A DNA stretch of 64,000 nucleotides, taken from assembly GCF_963678975.1 (NCBI RefSeq), contig NC_089275.1, positions 26,411,977 through 26,475,976 on the forward strand, written 5' to 3'. Position 1 is the first letter of the stretch. The number at the start of each line of letters is the position of its first letter. Position numbers and translations under genes: made by a program. The stretch is from Dysidea avara. Taxonomy: Eukaryota > Porifera > Demospongiae > Dictyoceratida > Dysideidae. Below the pieces are notes generated by a model, which saw only the letters and a program-made list of their open reading frames with translations, had not been told where the DNA came from and ran no database searches. Below, in pieces: positions 34,380 through 45,499 of the stretch.

Positions 34380-34860
34380 CCTTAAACTGAACTGTTACAA
34401 ATACTGCTCTAAGCGTCCTTAAAGTGCGAGTTAAAGTGACGAGCCCTCAGCCGAATCAGTACAGCTATAAACTTGAATCAAGTAAAGTCATGCCAACAGT
34501 CGAGGCCAACAGTCGCTGTTCAGCAACTGACACGTGTTTAGACTGTAGATCAACCGTATCAATATAAAATATGGCTGAGTCGACAGCTGCCAGTCACCTT
34601 TGAACTCCTTTCGACACGATCATCAAAGGCAGCGGTGTGCCGGAAAGCTACTGATAACATCCACATAACTGAGTTTTCCGGTAACGAACAAGTAACCCAT
34701 ATCTAACCGGCCTCTATACAGCTGTTTCATTGGGGGGACCAATTGAAGCAGGGCGGACCACTTGACGCAACTTCACATGGTCCGGCCGGACAGCCTGAAG
34801 TGCGCTAGTTGGTCCGGCCGGACCACTTGGGGCGGGGGACCATCTGTAGCGTGACAGGCC

Positions 34861-36930
34861 ACACCATGACATGTCTTGGAAAGCCACTCTGCAGTGATGT
34901 TTCGCAAAGCATTGTGGCGAACAAATGTGAGGCCTCCATGTCTGCAAATCATAGCATGATCCGCAGAAAATGAGACCCCACAAACACAGTGACTGGGTAT
35001 GTTCAGGAGCTTCCAGCCGTATCTAAGATGCAAGGCATCCCAAAATTCTTGCTTCATCAGATGGAATCCCTGCTCTGCTAAAGGCAATGCTGTCAGCCAG
35101 GCAGAAGCACCCGGTTCACTGTTCAGGTCTAAAACTCTTTGGGATTGTGACGAAAGATTAGATTTGATCGTAGAAGCCCTCCCCCTCAACTCATATGCAA
35201 AGTAGAGCGACGATCCTGATGAATCTGAGCCTTGATAGAACTAACGTCGGGTAGAGGGGCTAGTAGATTCTGAGCAACAATCAAAGATCTCAGAGAGTGT
35301 GATTTTGATAGATGCAGTAAACTGAGAATCAGCAATGTCTACAGGATTGACAATACCCAAGCCACCTAGGCGGCAGGGTAGAGAGAGCACATCACGCTCC
35401 AAGGCAGAACAAGCACCATGGCCAGTGAGGGCAGGGATCAGCTTCAAACGGATGGCATCCTCTAGAGGCTGAAACAGGGGCCCAACATTGGGGATGGTCC
35501 TCATGATGTATACCCACCGGCCTATCATCCCATGAATGAAAGCACAAAAAGCCGAATGAGGACGATTTGTAGCAATCTCAGCCAAAGCAAGCACTTCACT
35601 AGACCAAGAACAAACCTTCTTGGCCACAAACCCCTCTGCAAATTCTCGAGAGCCCAATGCAGCCCCAAGATGGCGCTGGCCTTGATCAGTAATCTGCATA
35701 CCAGTGTCAGCAAAGATAGATTTTGCAATAGTTAACAAATGAGGCTTTACAATCAACACTGTCTTAGATGCATTAGAAAAATACCCGAAATTAGGTCCCA
35801 AAGAGGATAGTATCTGCCACCATTTATGCAAAAGTTTCAGTTTCCCCACCGCAGTGGCATCATCTGCAAACCATACCTGCCCAACACTAGGGACTGCCAC
35901 ACGGAGTCTTTTAATTAAGGGAACCACAGCCAGGGCATACATTGCCATTGCGAGAGGATCTCCTTGAGTTGTTCCTTCACAAGATGGGATTTCACCCTCT
36001 CCAACTACAAACAATCGGACTGGCTGAGCATAAGTGTTGTTCAGGATAGTAGAAAATGCAGGACAAAGGATGGATATATTATGTAGGGCAGCTTGGCGAT
36101 TCACACAATTGAATGCATTAGTAGCATCCACCAAGAGCGCAGCTTCACAATCACTGTCATCAAACATATTCTTCATAGCATGTACAGCAGCCTCAGAGCC
36201 AGCTGATTGTCCCGCACAGGTCTGTAATGGGCCAGCAGCCAGTGCAATATCATCACCTATAACATAAAGGATCGCCTTAGCAACAATTCTACGGGGCACG
36301 TCACCAATACCTATTGGTCTCACACCTGGGCGTTTGTCGAGAGGTATCAGCCTGCAAGCAACAAAAGGCATCAAAATTGCAGGTTCAACTGTAGTTATGG
36401 ATAAACAGCGGGCAACAGAGGCCAAGGCTTGGCACAGTTCAACAGAAGCCTCATTAAAAGAGGTGCACAGACACTTCCACCCATAAGCATCCACACCAGA
36501 CAAACCGGCAGCACCATGAGTATTAAGTGTTGCACGCTTGATAAGATCGCCTGTGAGAGAGTCAAAGATTATCGGATCAAACTGGGGAGTGATTGGATCA
36601 CCAGTAGGATCTAGAAGAACGTCAGGGGTAGCAAACTTTGCTGATGGATGTTTCTCTAATAGAATGTCTCTAGCAGTTCGATATACAGGATTTCCCGATG
36701 GATCCACACCACAAGGAATCATTGAGTCTAGTGACAACACTCCACCTTTTGAATCCTCCGACAGTAAACGAAGAGCCATACTAACCTTGCCCTCAGACAT
36801 TAAATGATCAAACAGACGAGAGCGATCATGGAGCTTCCCCCCTAGTGAATTATTCTGCCTAAGGCGGTCCTGTATACACTGACCCTCACGCAGCAGATCA
36901 TCATCATCATCAAAAAAAAAAAATTTCGAT
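34861..36930 (-). pseudogene. Retrotransposon D, 5' part: reverse transcriptase and CCHC knuckle
   Basis: The frame runs from a 5' truncation near 36930 (acidic DDDDDLLREGQ) through GKVSMALRLLSEDSKGGVLS. RT motifs are ALLVDATNAFNCVNR (motif A), CEGTTQGDPLAMAMY (motif B) and VWFADDATAV (motif C). A second frame (35189-34861) gives SHCVCGVSFSADHAMICRHG, a C-x-C-x7-H-x3-C knuckle, and FVRHNALRNITAEWL, after which Ginger copy 2 intervenes. Frameshifts lie near 35245 and 35192. RT plus CCHC plus restriction-like endonuclease in one protein is the R2/NeSL-like layout. I cannot assign the clade. Confidence 0.75.
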
Positions 36931-37181
36931 TGTGGATGGCGTCTACTTTATCCTCTTCACTTTCACCTTCCTTCTCACGGACTTTTGAGTGCTACTATTG
37001 ACCTTAAACTGCCTTGCTCAAACTGCGTATTTCGTCGGAGTTCGAAGGTGACGCCGTGGACGGCTGGTACAGCCGTTCGACAGTCTTACTGTCTCCTAAA
37101 CGCTCACGCTGTTGTACCGTGGCTCTAGTAAATAACGGTACCTGTGAAGGCAAGCCATCTTTTTGGTAGGAACATTCGTGG
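36931..37181 (+). other. Probable 5' UTR of retrotransposon C
   Basis: Relatively GC-rich leader without an open frame, running from the A-run at 36913-36924 to the ORF1 region. It probably holds the element's internal promoter; no specific site is identified. Confidence 0.4.
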
Positions 37182-38250
37182 TTGTTGTTATTGTGCAGGT
37201 TTCAACGTCTGGCACCTTTCATTGTCAAGATGACCACACCAGCAGTCAAGCGGGGACGCGCAGAAGATAACACCCCACCAAAAGCACTGAGTATGCCAGG
37301 TGATATTTGTAACCATTGTAAAAAGAAGTGTACTACCAAGGGTAAAGGTAGTGAGGCAGCTCAGTGTGATATTTGTTTTTCTTGGGTCCACACAGCTTGT
37401 GAGGGTCTAAGTAAGGAGCAGTACAAACTGCTTGCAGAGGTTACTAAAAGTATTCCTAACCTTGTTTACTGCTGCAAGTTGAATGGTTGTGAAACACATT
37501 TTAAGCAGTTGGTCAGAAATACAGATATATCTACTAATAGTGTTGACAGTATTACAGTTAATCTTCAACAAGGTCATGAGCTAGTCAGCAGAAAATTACT
37601 AGAAACAGCTTCCAAGATAGAAGAGTTATCTGCCTGTCTAGTAGCCCTATCATCAAAGGTTGAAGCCCTTGCACATGATCAGTCTAAATCTGACAAAAGT
37701 GTTCCTACAACCAAACCCCCTTCACATCCTCCACCTTCCACCGGTGCTGCAGAAGCCATAAATGTCATCAGAGAATATTCAGAAAGGGAACGTCGTAAAT
37801 GTAATGTTGTTGTATACAATTTATCAGAATCAGATGAAGATAGTGATGCTTTTGCTCACATCTGTAAAGAGGGTCTCAGGCTTAACATAAAGATAGTTAG
37901 GGTACTACGATTAGGTAGATCTGCTAGCAACAAAGCTAGACCTCTCTTAGTAACAGTCACAGATCTAGAAGAGAAGCTGCTAATCCTAAGAAATGTTCAT
38001 AATCTTCACCGCCACAAAGACTTCAGTAACATTTTTATCTCACCTGATAGAACAAGACAAGAGAGAGATACATTTAGAATGCTCAGAGATGAATTAAAAA
38101 AAGGAAGTTAAGTGGAGAAACTAACTTGGTAATAAGAAATAACAAAATAGTAGTGTTAAGCAAGCCAGTTAATAATAACCCTGGTCCCGTTACTACTGCC
38201 CATACATCTGCTCCACCAACTCAAATTCAAGCCATGGATCAATCGCCACT
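37182..38250 (+). pseudogene. Retrotransposon C ORF1: PHD-like finger, coiled coil, RRM-like region
   Basis: ICNHCKKKCTTKG, AAQCDICFSWVH and YCCKLNGCETHF give a C4HC3-like finger at residues 41-110. A coiled-coil-like stretch follows, then RRKCNVVVYNLSESDEDSDA, RVLRLGR and NIFISPDRTRQERDTFR, the RRM-like region seen in CR1/L2-type ORF1 proteins. The frame stops at 38111 after an A6 run and continues in the next frame (LVIRNNKIVVLSKPVN) to about 38290, so a one-base indel is likely. The start could be the ATG at 37182 or the one at 37230. Confidence 0.75.
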
Positions 38251-38258
38251 CATTACTT

Positions 38259-41106
38259 TTGCTACCCCACCTCCCTCTAACAATTGTTCCTGACCCTGTT
38301 AATAGTACACCTACATCTAATCTACCTTCTAAAAAATTAACATTGATTTCAGTAAACATACAATCCGTAGTTAGTAAAAAGCAAGCTTTGTGGGAATCTA
38401 TTGACTTGTACCAACCTGATTTCATTACTGGTTGCAAAACATGGCTATCCCAATCAGTTTTTGACAGTGAAGTTCTCCCTGAAAATTATAGAATCTATAG
38501 GAAAGATCGAAGTGATGGCTATGGAGGTACTCTAATTGGTATAAAAAGGCAGTACCAATCGGAACTTATTGACTGTGACAACCACTGTGAAATATGCGCA
38601 GTAAAAGTGAAAGCATCTTCAAACTCTAGTGACATAATGATACTTATAAGTGTATACAGACCCCCTAATAGAGATGTATCTAATTACCACTCACTTTGTA
38701 ATGCTATCTATAGCATTGAGTTAGCCTATCCAAGGGCAGTGATTGTTTGTGCAGGTGACCTAAACTTACCTGATATATGTTGGAGCACCAGCTCCGTTTG
38801 TGGATATAGATATCCTCTGGAGATCAATAATATAACATTGGACTTAGTTCTGATTGTGGGTTTACTCAAATGGTTGAGCTCCCAACTCGAGGATCAAACC
38901 TATTGGACATACTTTTTACAAACAGGCCAACCCTAATACATCGATCTGGTCCAGTTCCTGGAATTAGTGACCATGACATCATTCTCACAACATTTCAAAT
39001 GAAGGCATCCTACCAAGAAAATACAGCTCGTAAAATATTCCTGTGGAATTCCTTGAATCATAATGACATAAAAACTAAGTTACTGGCACTTAAGAACTAC
39101 TACACATCTGTATTTACTGAAGATACCCCCGTTGAGCTTCTCTGGAATGTTTTACATTATAACTTACTGGATATTATGGACAATTACATCCCATCTAAAA
39201 CCGTCCGTATAAACCACAAACAACGCTGGATTAGTCGCAACATCAAACAGCTAAGGAGGCATAAGCAGAGGTACTATAACAAAGCAAGATCCTCAAATTC
39301 AATTTCTGACTGGAATAGGTTTAAAGATATTAAGAGAACTATGCAAAGGGAAACTAGACGTGCTTTCAATCAGTATATGTATAAGACTATCCACAATCCT
39401 TATGTGTATGGTAAGCGGAAAATGTTCTATAAGTACATCAAATCTTTAAGATCTGATCACACTGGTATACCCTCCTTAGAAAGAAATGGGCAATCCTATA
39501 CAACAAGTCAAGAAAAAGCGAGGATCTTGAACGAGTACTTCTGTACTGTTTTTACACCAGACAGAAATGATGAAGACCTGCCAAGCATTGGGGACTCTCC
39601 TTTCTCAAGTATTTCTAAAATCAATTTACAGGCCTCTGGAATAACTAAGCTTCTAAAAGATCTTGATCCATCAAAAGCTGCAGGACCCGACCACATCCCT
39701 GCTAAATTTCTGAAGATGTTTGCTGAAGATTTGACTCCATGTTTGTTCATTTTGTTTTCAGCTTCCCTTAAACAAGGCATAATCCCTACAGATTGGAAAA
39801 AAGCAACAGTATCACCTATTTTCAAGAAAGGATCACGATCCGACCCAGCTAACTACAGGCCCATTTCACTCACTTCTTTATTATGTAAAACTTTAGAGCA
39901 CATTATTTACTCGCATGTGATGGGTCATTTAGAACGTAACAACATCCTCTCAACCAATCAGTTTGGCTTCCGCCAAAAACGCTCTGCTGATCTTCAACTA
40001 CTATTAACCGTCCATGACTTAGCATCCAGTTTAAATGACAATGCACAAACTGATTGCATACTGCTGGATTTCAGCAAGGCTTTCAACAAAGTTTCCCATA
40101 AACTCTTACTGTTAAAGTTAAGGTACTACGGAATTACTGGAGAGACAATTAACTGGATTCAGTCTTTTTTAACCAACCGTAAACAGCAAGTTGTTTGTGA
40201 TGGTTCTATTTCAGAAGTTGTCAATGTCACCAGTGGAGTACCTCAGGGCTCTGTATTGGGCCCCTTACTGTTCCTTGTTTTTATAAATGACATACCCAGC
40301 TGTATCAAATCTACTTGTCGCCTATTTGCAGATGACTGTCTATTGTATCGCCAAATTCACTCTAAGCATGACTCCGATGTCCTACAGAATGATTTACATT
40401 GTCTGGAACATTGGGCAAACAAATGGTTTATGCAATTTAACCCAATTAAATGTGTTATTTTAACAATTACTCACAAAGTGCATCCAACTGTCACACACTA
40501 CACACTGTATGATCAAATGCTTGCCCAAGTACAGGAAGCTAAATACTTAGGACTTAAATTAGACAGTAAACTTACTTTCAACAAGCATATTGAGTGTATC
40601 TGTAAAAGAGCTAACTCTGCCCTAGCATAAACACTCATTTCTGTCAGAGGAATATTAGAGTTGATGCTTATTGTACATATGTCAGACCAATTTTGGAGTA
40701 CGCAGCTTTTGTTTGGTCCCCCTATACCAACATTAACATTAACAAATTAGAATCTGTTCAAAGGAGAGCTGCTAGATATGTGATGTCTGATTTTAACAGA
40801 TACAGCAGTGTTGGTGAAATGTTATCAACTTTACAGTGGGACAGCTTGAAGAAAAGACGAGATATTCAGTCTCTATGTGTCCTTTATAAAATCTTAAATG
40901 GTTTAATAGATGTTTCACTCCCAGAATGTATGATTAAAAACTCTCTTATCACTAGAGGTCACAACAAAAGATTTGTTACAATATCTTCAACAGTTAATAG
41001 CTATAAGTACAGTTTTTTTCCACGAGTAGTCCCTCAGTGGAATGCTTTACCAAGTGTCACTGTCAATGCACCAACTCTACAACAATTCTCTACACTTGTA
41101 CACTAG
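38259..41106 (+). pseudogene. Retrotransposon C ORF2: AP endonuclease and reverse transcriptase
   Basis: The endonuclease part has LISVNIQSVVSKK, GCKTWL, CAGDLNLPDICW and GISDHD. The conserved catalytic Glu of ETWL is replaced by Lys. A frameshift lies near 38865. The long RT frame (38870-40630) has NYRPISLTSLLCK, LDFSKAFNKVSH (usual FD is FN), SGVPQGSVLGPLLF and CRLFADDCLLY. After another frameshift near 40625 the C-terminus continues (YVRPILEYAAFVW, SYKYSFFPRVVPQWNALP) to 41106. A 3' tail of TTACTTAATTACTTA repeats runs to 41200. This is the longest-open retrotransposon in the window, but it is inactive. Confidence 0.85.
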
Positions 41107-41200
41107 TGATCTCTTCAATTACTTAATTACTTATCCTTAATTAATTTACTTACTTAATTACTTATACTTAATTAATTTACTTACTTATTTACTTACATTC
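41107..41200 (+). repeat. 3' tail of retrotransposon C
   Basis: Degenerate TTAATTTACTTACTTAATTA repeats directly downstream of the ORF2 stop. Confidence 0.6.
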
Positions 41201-41462
41201 TAATTTAATTTGTAACTAATCATTGTACTATGCTCATGCATATGAGTCTTGCAATTATAAAATATAATATAATCAAAAGACCCCCTGCACCATAAATCCA
41301 GTCTTCGTATCAAATGAGATGAATGATCCTTAGCCTTGCTGTTCTTGTAAGGTTTTTGTAGAAGTAAAGGTTGCATCACAGACACTGCTAACAGGGCAAT
41401 GGAGTGAAGGGCAGAATTCTCTGCAAAACACTGATACAATCTTGCAAGTTCAGTGATTATTA

Positions 41463-41889
41463 GGTGATTATTAGTTTCTCATCCAGCCTTTCTAATTATT
41501 ATGATGCGGGCGGGAGGATATTACCATTATGCCATTATTTTATAATATTAACACACTGATGTACAAACCTTGTCCAAATTGTCTTTCTTTCTTACTACAA
41601 ACATTTCCTTTACCAGCTGATTCTACTTTTCGTGATCGACAACTGTTTTTCGACAGTCAACTGAAAGCCTGCTTTGATGAAGTCGATAGAGCACGATTGC
41701 AACTGGCACTGCAGCAATTTGAAAACAACAGTTCTCCTGGCGATATATAGCGCAGTGTAGCGTTCATCAACAAAAAATTATAACAGTTTGGTATCTCGTA
41801 TTCTTCTGAGCATGCGCAGAGTAAATAATGGCTTACCATGCGGTAGCTTAAGAAGGATGCGGGCGGTGGATGAGAAACTAATAATCACC
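41463..41889. mobile_element. TIR element carrying an exon-like open frame
   Basis: GGTGATTATTAGTTTCTCAT at 41463 is matched by its reverse complement ending at 41889 (22 bp perfect), with a further GCCCGCATCC-related match inside. No target duplication is clear. The interior includes the exon-like segment at 41617-41750. Confidence 0.5.
41617..41750 (+). CDS. Possible captured terminal exon, unknown protein
   Basis: It is preceded by a pyrimidine-rich tract and CAG (acceptor at 41616). The frame reads DSTFRDRQLFFDSQLKACFD, then EVDRARLQLALQQFE, and stops at TAG 41748-41750. Composition is protein-like, with amphipathic charged/leucine spacing suggestive of a coiled coil. I do not recognise the family. 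It may be the last exon of a host gene whose other exons are outside, or a gene fragment carried by the surrounding TIR element. Confidence 0.35.
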
Positions 41890-41929
41890 AATAGGGGCCT
41901 AAAAGGTACTGCTACGATGATCAGCCTAT

Positions 41930-42339
41930 CCACACACCAATTTTCAAGTTATTTCTATACTTGATTTAGCTACCCTGTAGCCGTGACAGAAGTTTGATTT
42001 TTTTACGTGCATAAACGCTCATAACTCCTTGAATATTACTCAGATTCACAACAAACTTGGTACGTGAATCCACCATTAAACGCTCTTCATTAGTGCCAAT
42101 GATCGAGGCAGTCGAGTTACACGTTTGCATTTTATAGCAATTTTTGCAAAGTGTGCAAAAAGAAATACTTTAATGCAAAAATGGTGTGTTTTGGAGAAGG
42201 GGGCATGGAGCTATGCACGCATATTGTTGTTATTGTTATTAGCGCATAAAAAACTGCTTTCTTTCTTCCTGTAAATATACTCACGGTGTGGTCGCCGCTA
42301 TCTTGGCCGCACGACACAACACACTACCATGTGTCTTGA
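41930..42339 (-). mobile_element. Composite element fragment e (5' end and part of body)
   Basis: Read on the minus strand it starts TCAAGACACATGGTAGTGTG at 42339 and continues with the GGAAGAAAGAAAG block and the body motif CTCATAACTCC (reverse). It lacks the 31-bp array and foldback. Confidence 0.6.
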
Positions 42340-42374
42340 TTATTATGTCATAATTTGCATCCACATTTCTTAGT

Positions 42375-42690
42375 TAGGGTCCGCAATGAAAAAATCGATA
42401 ATCACGAAATTACTTCCCTACTAATTCAACCTGTAGGGAATATCAAAGTATTTTTCTACGTACCAATAAACCTTATTTATCTTTCTCCATACGACGGGAA
42501 TCGCAATTATTTTGTGACTGGAAATCGCGAAAAATTACGCGCTCTCCGGATGAAGCATGAGTTCCTTCCCATATTTGACATATATAGTCCAGGTATATAC
42601 CTGATTGTAACCCACAGCAAAAATAAATCGATTTGCTACTGTGGATTTGGTCCAGAGCTACTCTTTGCCGAAAATCGGCCGAAAATCACG
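42375..42690 (+). repeat. TAGGGTCCGC-ended repeat fragment
   Basis: It starts TAGGGTCCGCAATGAAAAAA, resembling the tip of the long inverted-repeat element at 1748 (TAGGGTCCGCAAACCGAAAA). Similarity fades after about 35 bp and no second end is visible. It ends in a TTTATTTATTTA microsatellite at about 42697-42750. Confidence 0.35.
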
Positions 42691-42792
42691 TATTTTTTAT
42701 TTATTTATTTATTTATTTATTTTATTTATTTATTATTTTATTTTATTTTTGGATTCGGAGCAACCCAGCAATCAACAAAAGGAAAGCCCACT

Positions 42793-43153
42793 CAGGGCCG
42801 CCCACAGGGGGGGGGGGGGGGCAACTGGGGCATTTTGCCCCGGGCCCCAGCCTGAAACGGGCCCCAGGAGGCCCCATGAAGGGCCCCCTGAATACCTGTT
42901 TAAAAGATCGATATACTCTAATAGAGCAGTCAGATCTAAATACTCTAATAGAGCAGTCACAGTATTCTTCAGAGGAGCAGTGTAGCAAGCTTATAGATAA
43001 GGAGATATGGTTGGTGATGGGTAGTTATTGTCATTGCCAGCAGGTTGTGACCTTTCTTTTTTTTTTTTTTTTTGGTCTTCACCTTACAACTTGGGTGAAG
43101 GGCCCCACTTTAACTCTTTGCCCTGGGCCCCTTAAATTCTCTGGGCGGCCCTG
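42793..43153. mobile_element. Complete hAT-type MITE, the empty site for Ginger
   Basis: 361 bp, ends CAGGGCCGCCCACAGG and GGGCGGCCCTG, with an 8-bp duplication AGCCCACT (42785-42792 and 43154-43161). It aligns with the two halves flanking Ginger copy 1 and reads straight through the insertion point as GAAGGGCCCCCTGAAT with a single GGCC. It carries two CTCTAATAGAGCAGTCA motifs. The G-run near 42808 is longer than in the other copy. Confidence 0.85.
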
Positions 43154-43227
43154 AGCCCACTACCTTCACTATAAAGTAATATAGTTTGGTTATCACTTCA
43201 TGCACAGCGAAAGTTTCATATGGACAG

Positions 43228-43505
43228 TGTTGGGAGTGTAACACGTTACGTAATATTATTACTTTTGTGGTAACTAAGTAATATAACGAAATACGCTATA
43301 AAAACAGGTAATATAACTCAAGTTACTTCACTTACAAATGTAACGCGTTACCAAAGTAATATAGTTACTGTAACTAGTCTGATATTACGTAATATTATTA
43401 CTACAAGTAACGAAGTTACTAATCTCGTTAGTTATCCTCTTAGTAACGTCTAGCCAAAACGAAGTAACGAAGTCTACTGAATGAAGCTTATTCACCAGCT
43501 TCTTA
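43228..43505. repeat. GTAACGTAATATTATTAC palindromic repeat
   Basis: It starts CAGTGTTGGGAGTGTAAC and consists of many TAATATTATTA / AGTTACTTC / GTAACGAAGT palindromic pieces. Similar text reappears at 45420-45500, after the MITE at 43511-45334. The related terminus CAGTGTTGGGCAAGTTACTT occurs in reverse at 51641-51683. Probably a hAT-like MITE family, split here by the inserted MITE. Confidence 0.5.
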
Positions 43506-43510
43506 CTTAT

Positions 43511-45334
43511 TAGTCTGGCGGCGCCCGCCCCCTTCGCATGGAATAAGGCTCTGGTATGCTTAGTATAATGGAGTTGTACTGGATTACCAAAAACTGGTGC
43601 AACCAATCAGAACGCTCCACGTTTAATCAGCGCATTTTTGTTTATGTTACGTCAAAAGAATGAATCAAATAAAGTTCTGGATCATATTGTACATACAAAC
43701 ATCATGTCTCGCTTCTCTGAGCACAGTGTATTCTCTGAATCCCAATTTGGATTTCGTAAGAATTATTCAGCTGAACTACAATAATAACATATCTCATGAT
43801 TTTGCTTCTAGCTTAAACAACAAAGGCCAAACTGATGCCATATTACTAGATTTTAGCAAGGCTTTTGACCGAGTACCGCATCACTTACTGCTCACAAAGC
43901 TTCAACATTATGGTGTAAGTGGTACGTCTTGAACTGGATTACTGACTTTTTGGACAGCCGTACTCAGCGTGTGGTATGTGGTGGTGTCACCTCTAAACCT
44001 ATAAACGTAACTAGTGGTGTACCTCAGGGAAGTGTGTTGGGACCATTATTATTTTTAGCATATATTAATGATATCACCACCAATTTATCATCTTCCTGTC
44101 GTTTATTCGCTGATGACTGTATTTTGTACAGAAAGATTGATACACCGGACGATGCTAAAATACTTCAAGAAGACTTGAGAAAACTGGAAGAGACCTGGGG
44201 GATGAAATTCAATATAGAGAAATGCATGATATTAACAATCACATTAAAACATAATCCTTACATTACGGAATACACCCTCCATGGTAAAAAAACTGAATCC
44301 TGTTGTAAATGCTAAATACTTGGGTATCAATTTTGATAGCAAGCTTACATTCAACCATCATGTGGACACTGTTTGCCAAAAAGCTAATAACACTTTAGCA
44401 TTCTTATGAAGAAATCTGAAACACTGTCACCAAAGAGTTAAGCTAGATGCCTACAAGATATTTGTTCTACCAATTTTCAACTATACTGCGACAGTTTGGT
44501 CCCCAAACACGCAATACTACATCAATAAAGTAGAAGCTGTTCAGAAGCGTGCTGCTCGTTCTATTGTGTCAGATTAATGCAGATTAAGTAGTATATCACA
44601 TATCCTAAATTTACTAAAGTTAAAATCCATAGTGTACCACCATACAAGGCTTTGTCTCTTGATGTTCTACAAGATTGTCAATCACCTAGTAGAGCTTCCT
44701 ATCCCCAGTTATATTGTACATTCTACAAGATGTTTACGAGGAAACCAGGATAAATTCATCAAACCATCTGCTACTGTTGATGCATACAAATTTAGTTTTT
44801 ACCCAAGATCAATTACCCTATGGAATCAATTACCAATCAATGATATTTTTCCGTAAATGATTCTGATAGTATTCTTCAATCAACACTGACACATTCAATG
44901 AAAAACAGTAATTAATAATCTAAAGACATTGTTTTTATACTCAAATTTGTGAGTTTTACAATCATAAATATATATAAATGCCCTAACAGTACTGAAAGAA
45001 ACAAAAGGAGTTACGTAGCTAATAAAGAACAAAGAGAAGAAAGTATTATTTCGGGAAGGGCTTTTCGTCTTGTTTGATACGCGAAAAACCCGGGTTACGC
45101 TCTGATTTCCTAGGTAGGGAGACACGTGTATTCTATAAAAGCAGACCAATCCACTTTCGCCTATGTAAAGGCGAAGAAAGTTCAATATCACTGCCACAGT
45201 TTTGGGTGAGGCACTTCCGTTAAGGCCATTTTCGTTACGTCATTACATTCAAATTAAATTCCTCCAGAACAACTCGGTGATACTAAGCATACCAAACCCT
45301 TACTCTATGCAAAGGGGCGGGCGCCGCCATACTA
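43511..45334. mobile_element. TAGTCTGG-ended MITE carrying retrotransposon E
   Basis: TIRs of about 55 bp: the left TAGTCTGGCGGCGCCCGCCC and the right end GCGGGCGCCGCCATACTA are reverse complements, followed inward by matching GGTATGCTTAGTAT. Without E the element would be roughly 0.5 kb. Half copies are at 9904-10065 and 23450-24830. Confidence 0.7.
43660..44985 (+). pseudogene. Retrotransposon E: 5'-truncated reverse transcriptase
   Basis: It starts inside the RT palm (SESQFGFRKNYSAEL), then has LLDFSKAFDRVPHH, TSGVPQGSVLGPLLFLAYI and CRLFADDCILYRK with FADD intact. The C-terminus is DAYKFSFYPRSITLWNQLP (44770-44836). Frames are broken near 43785, 43930, 44300, 44409 and 44577. The flanks at 43650 and 44975 join in the related sequence at 10045-10065. 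Confidence 0.75.
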
Positions 45335-45499
45335 CTTAGTTATAACCAAGATTTGCACATTGTCCAAAAACGCAATCATGTCACGTGATAAAGCGGTAAT
45401 TTCACACGTGACAGCTTAAGGCTGTGGACAGTGGACACAAAGTAATATAATATGTAATATTATTATAGTTACTTTATTCTATGGGTAATATGTAATTGT

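Larger units (their letters stand above)
26780..34856 (-). mobile_element. Ginger-like DNA transposon, copy 2 (8.1 kb)
   Basis: Same ends and subterminal repeats as copy 1, with GGCC on both sides (26776-26779 and 34857-34860). By eye the two copies are almost identical outside indels. Copy 2 keeps 131 bp (29511-29641) that copy 1 lacks, has a shorter GT run, and contains a 384-bp MITE at 30226-30609. It interrupts retrotransposon D exactly, because removing it with one GGCC restores D's frame. Confidence 0.85.

Noticed and set aside
36034..36807. Plus-strand frames in the 36 kb region
   Set aside because: Antisense of the reverse transcriptase of retrotransposon D, which has clear RT motifs on the minus strand.
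42633..43154. 173-residue open frame
   Set aside because: It runs through a TTTA microsatellite, a G-run and the hAT-type MITE; there is no protein-like signal.
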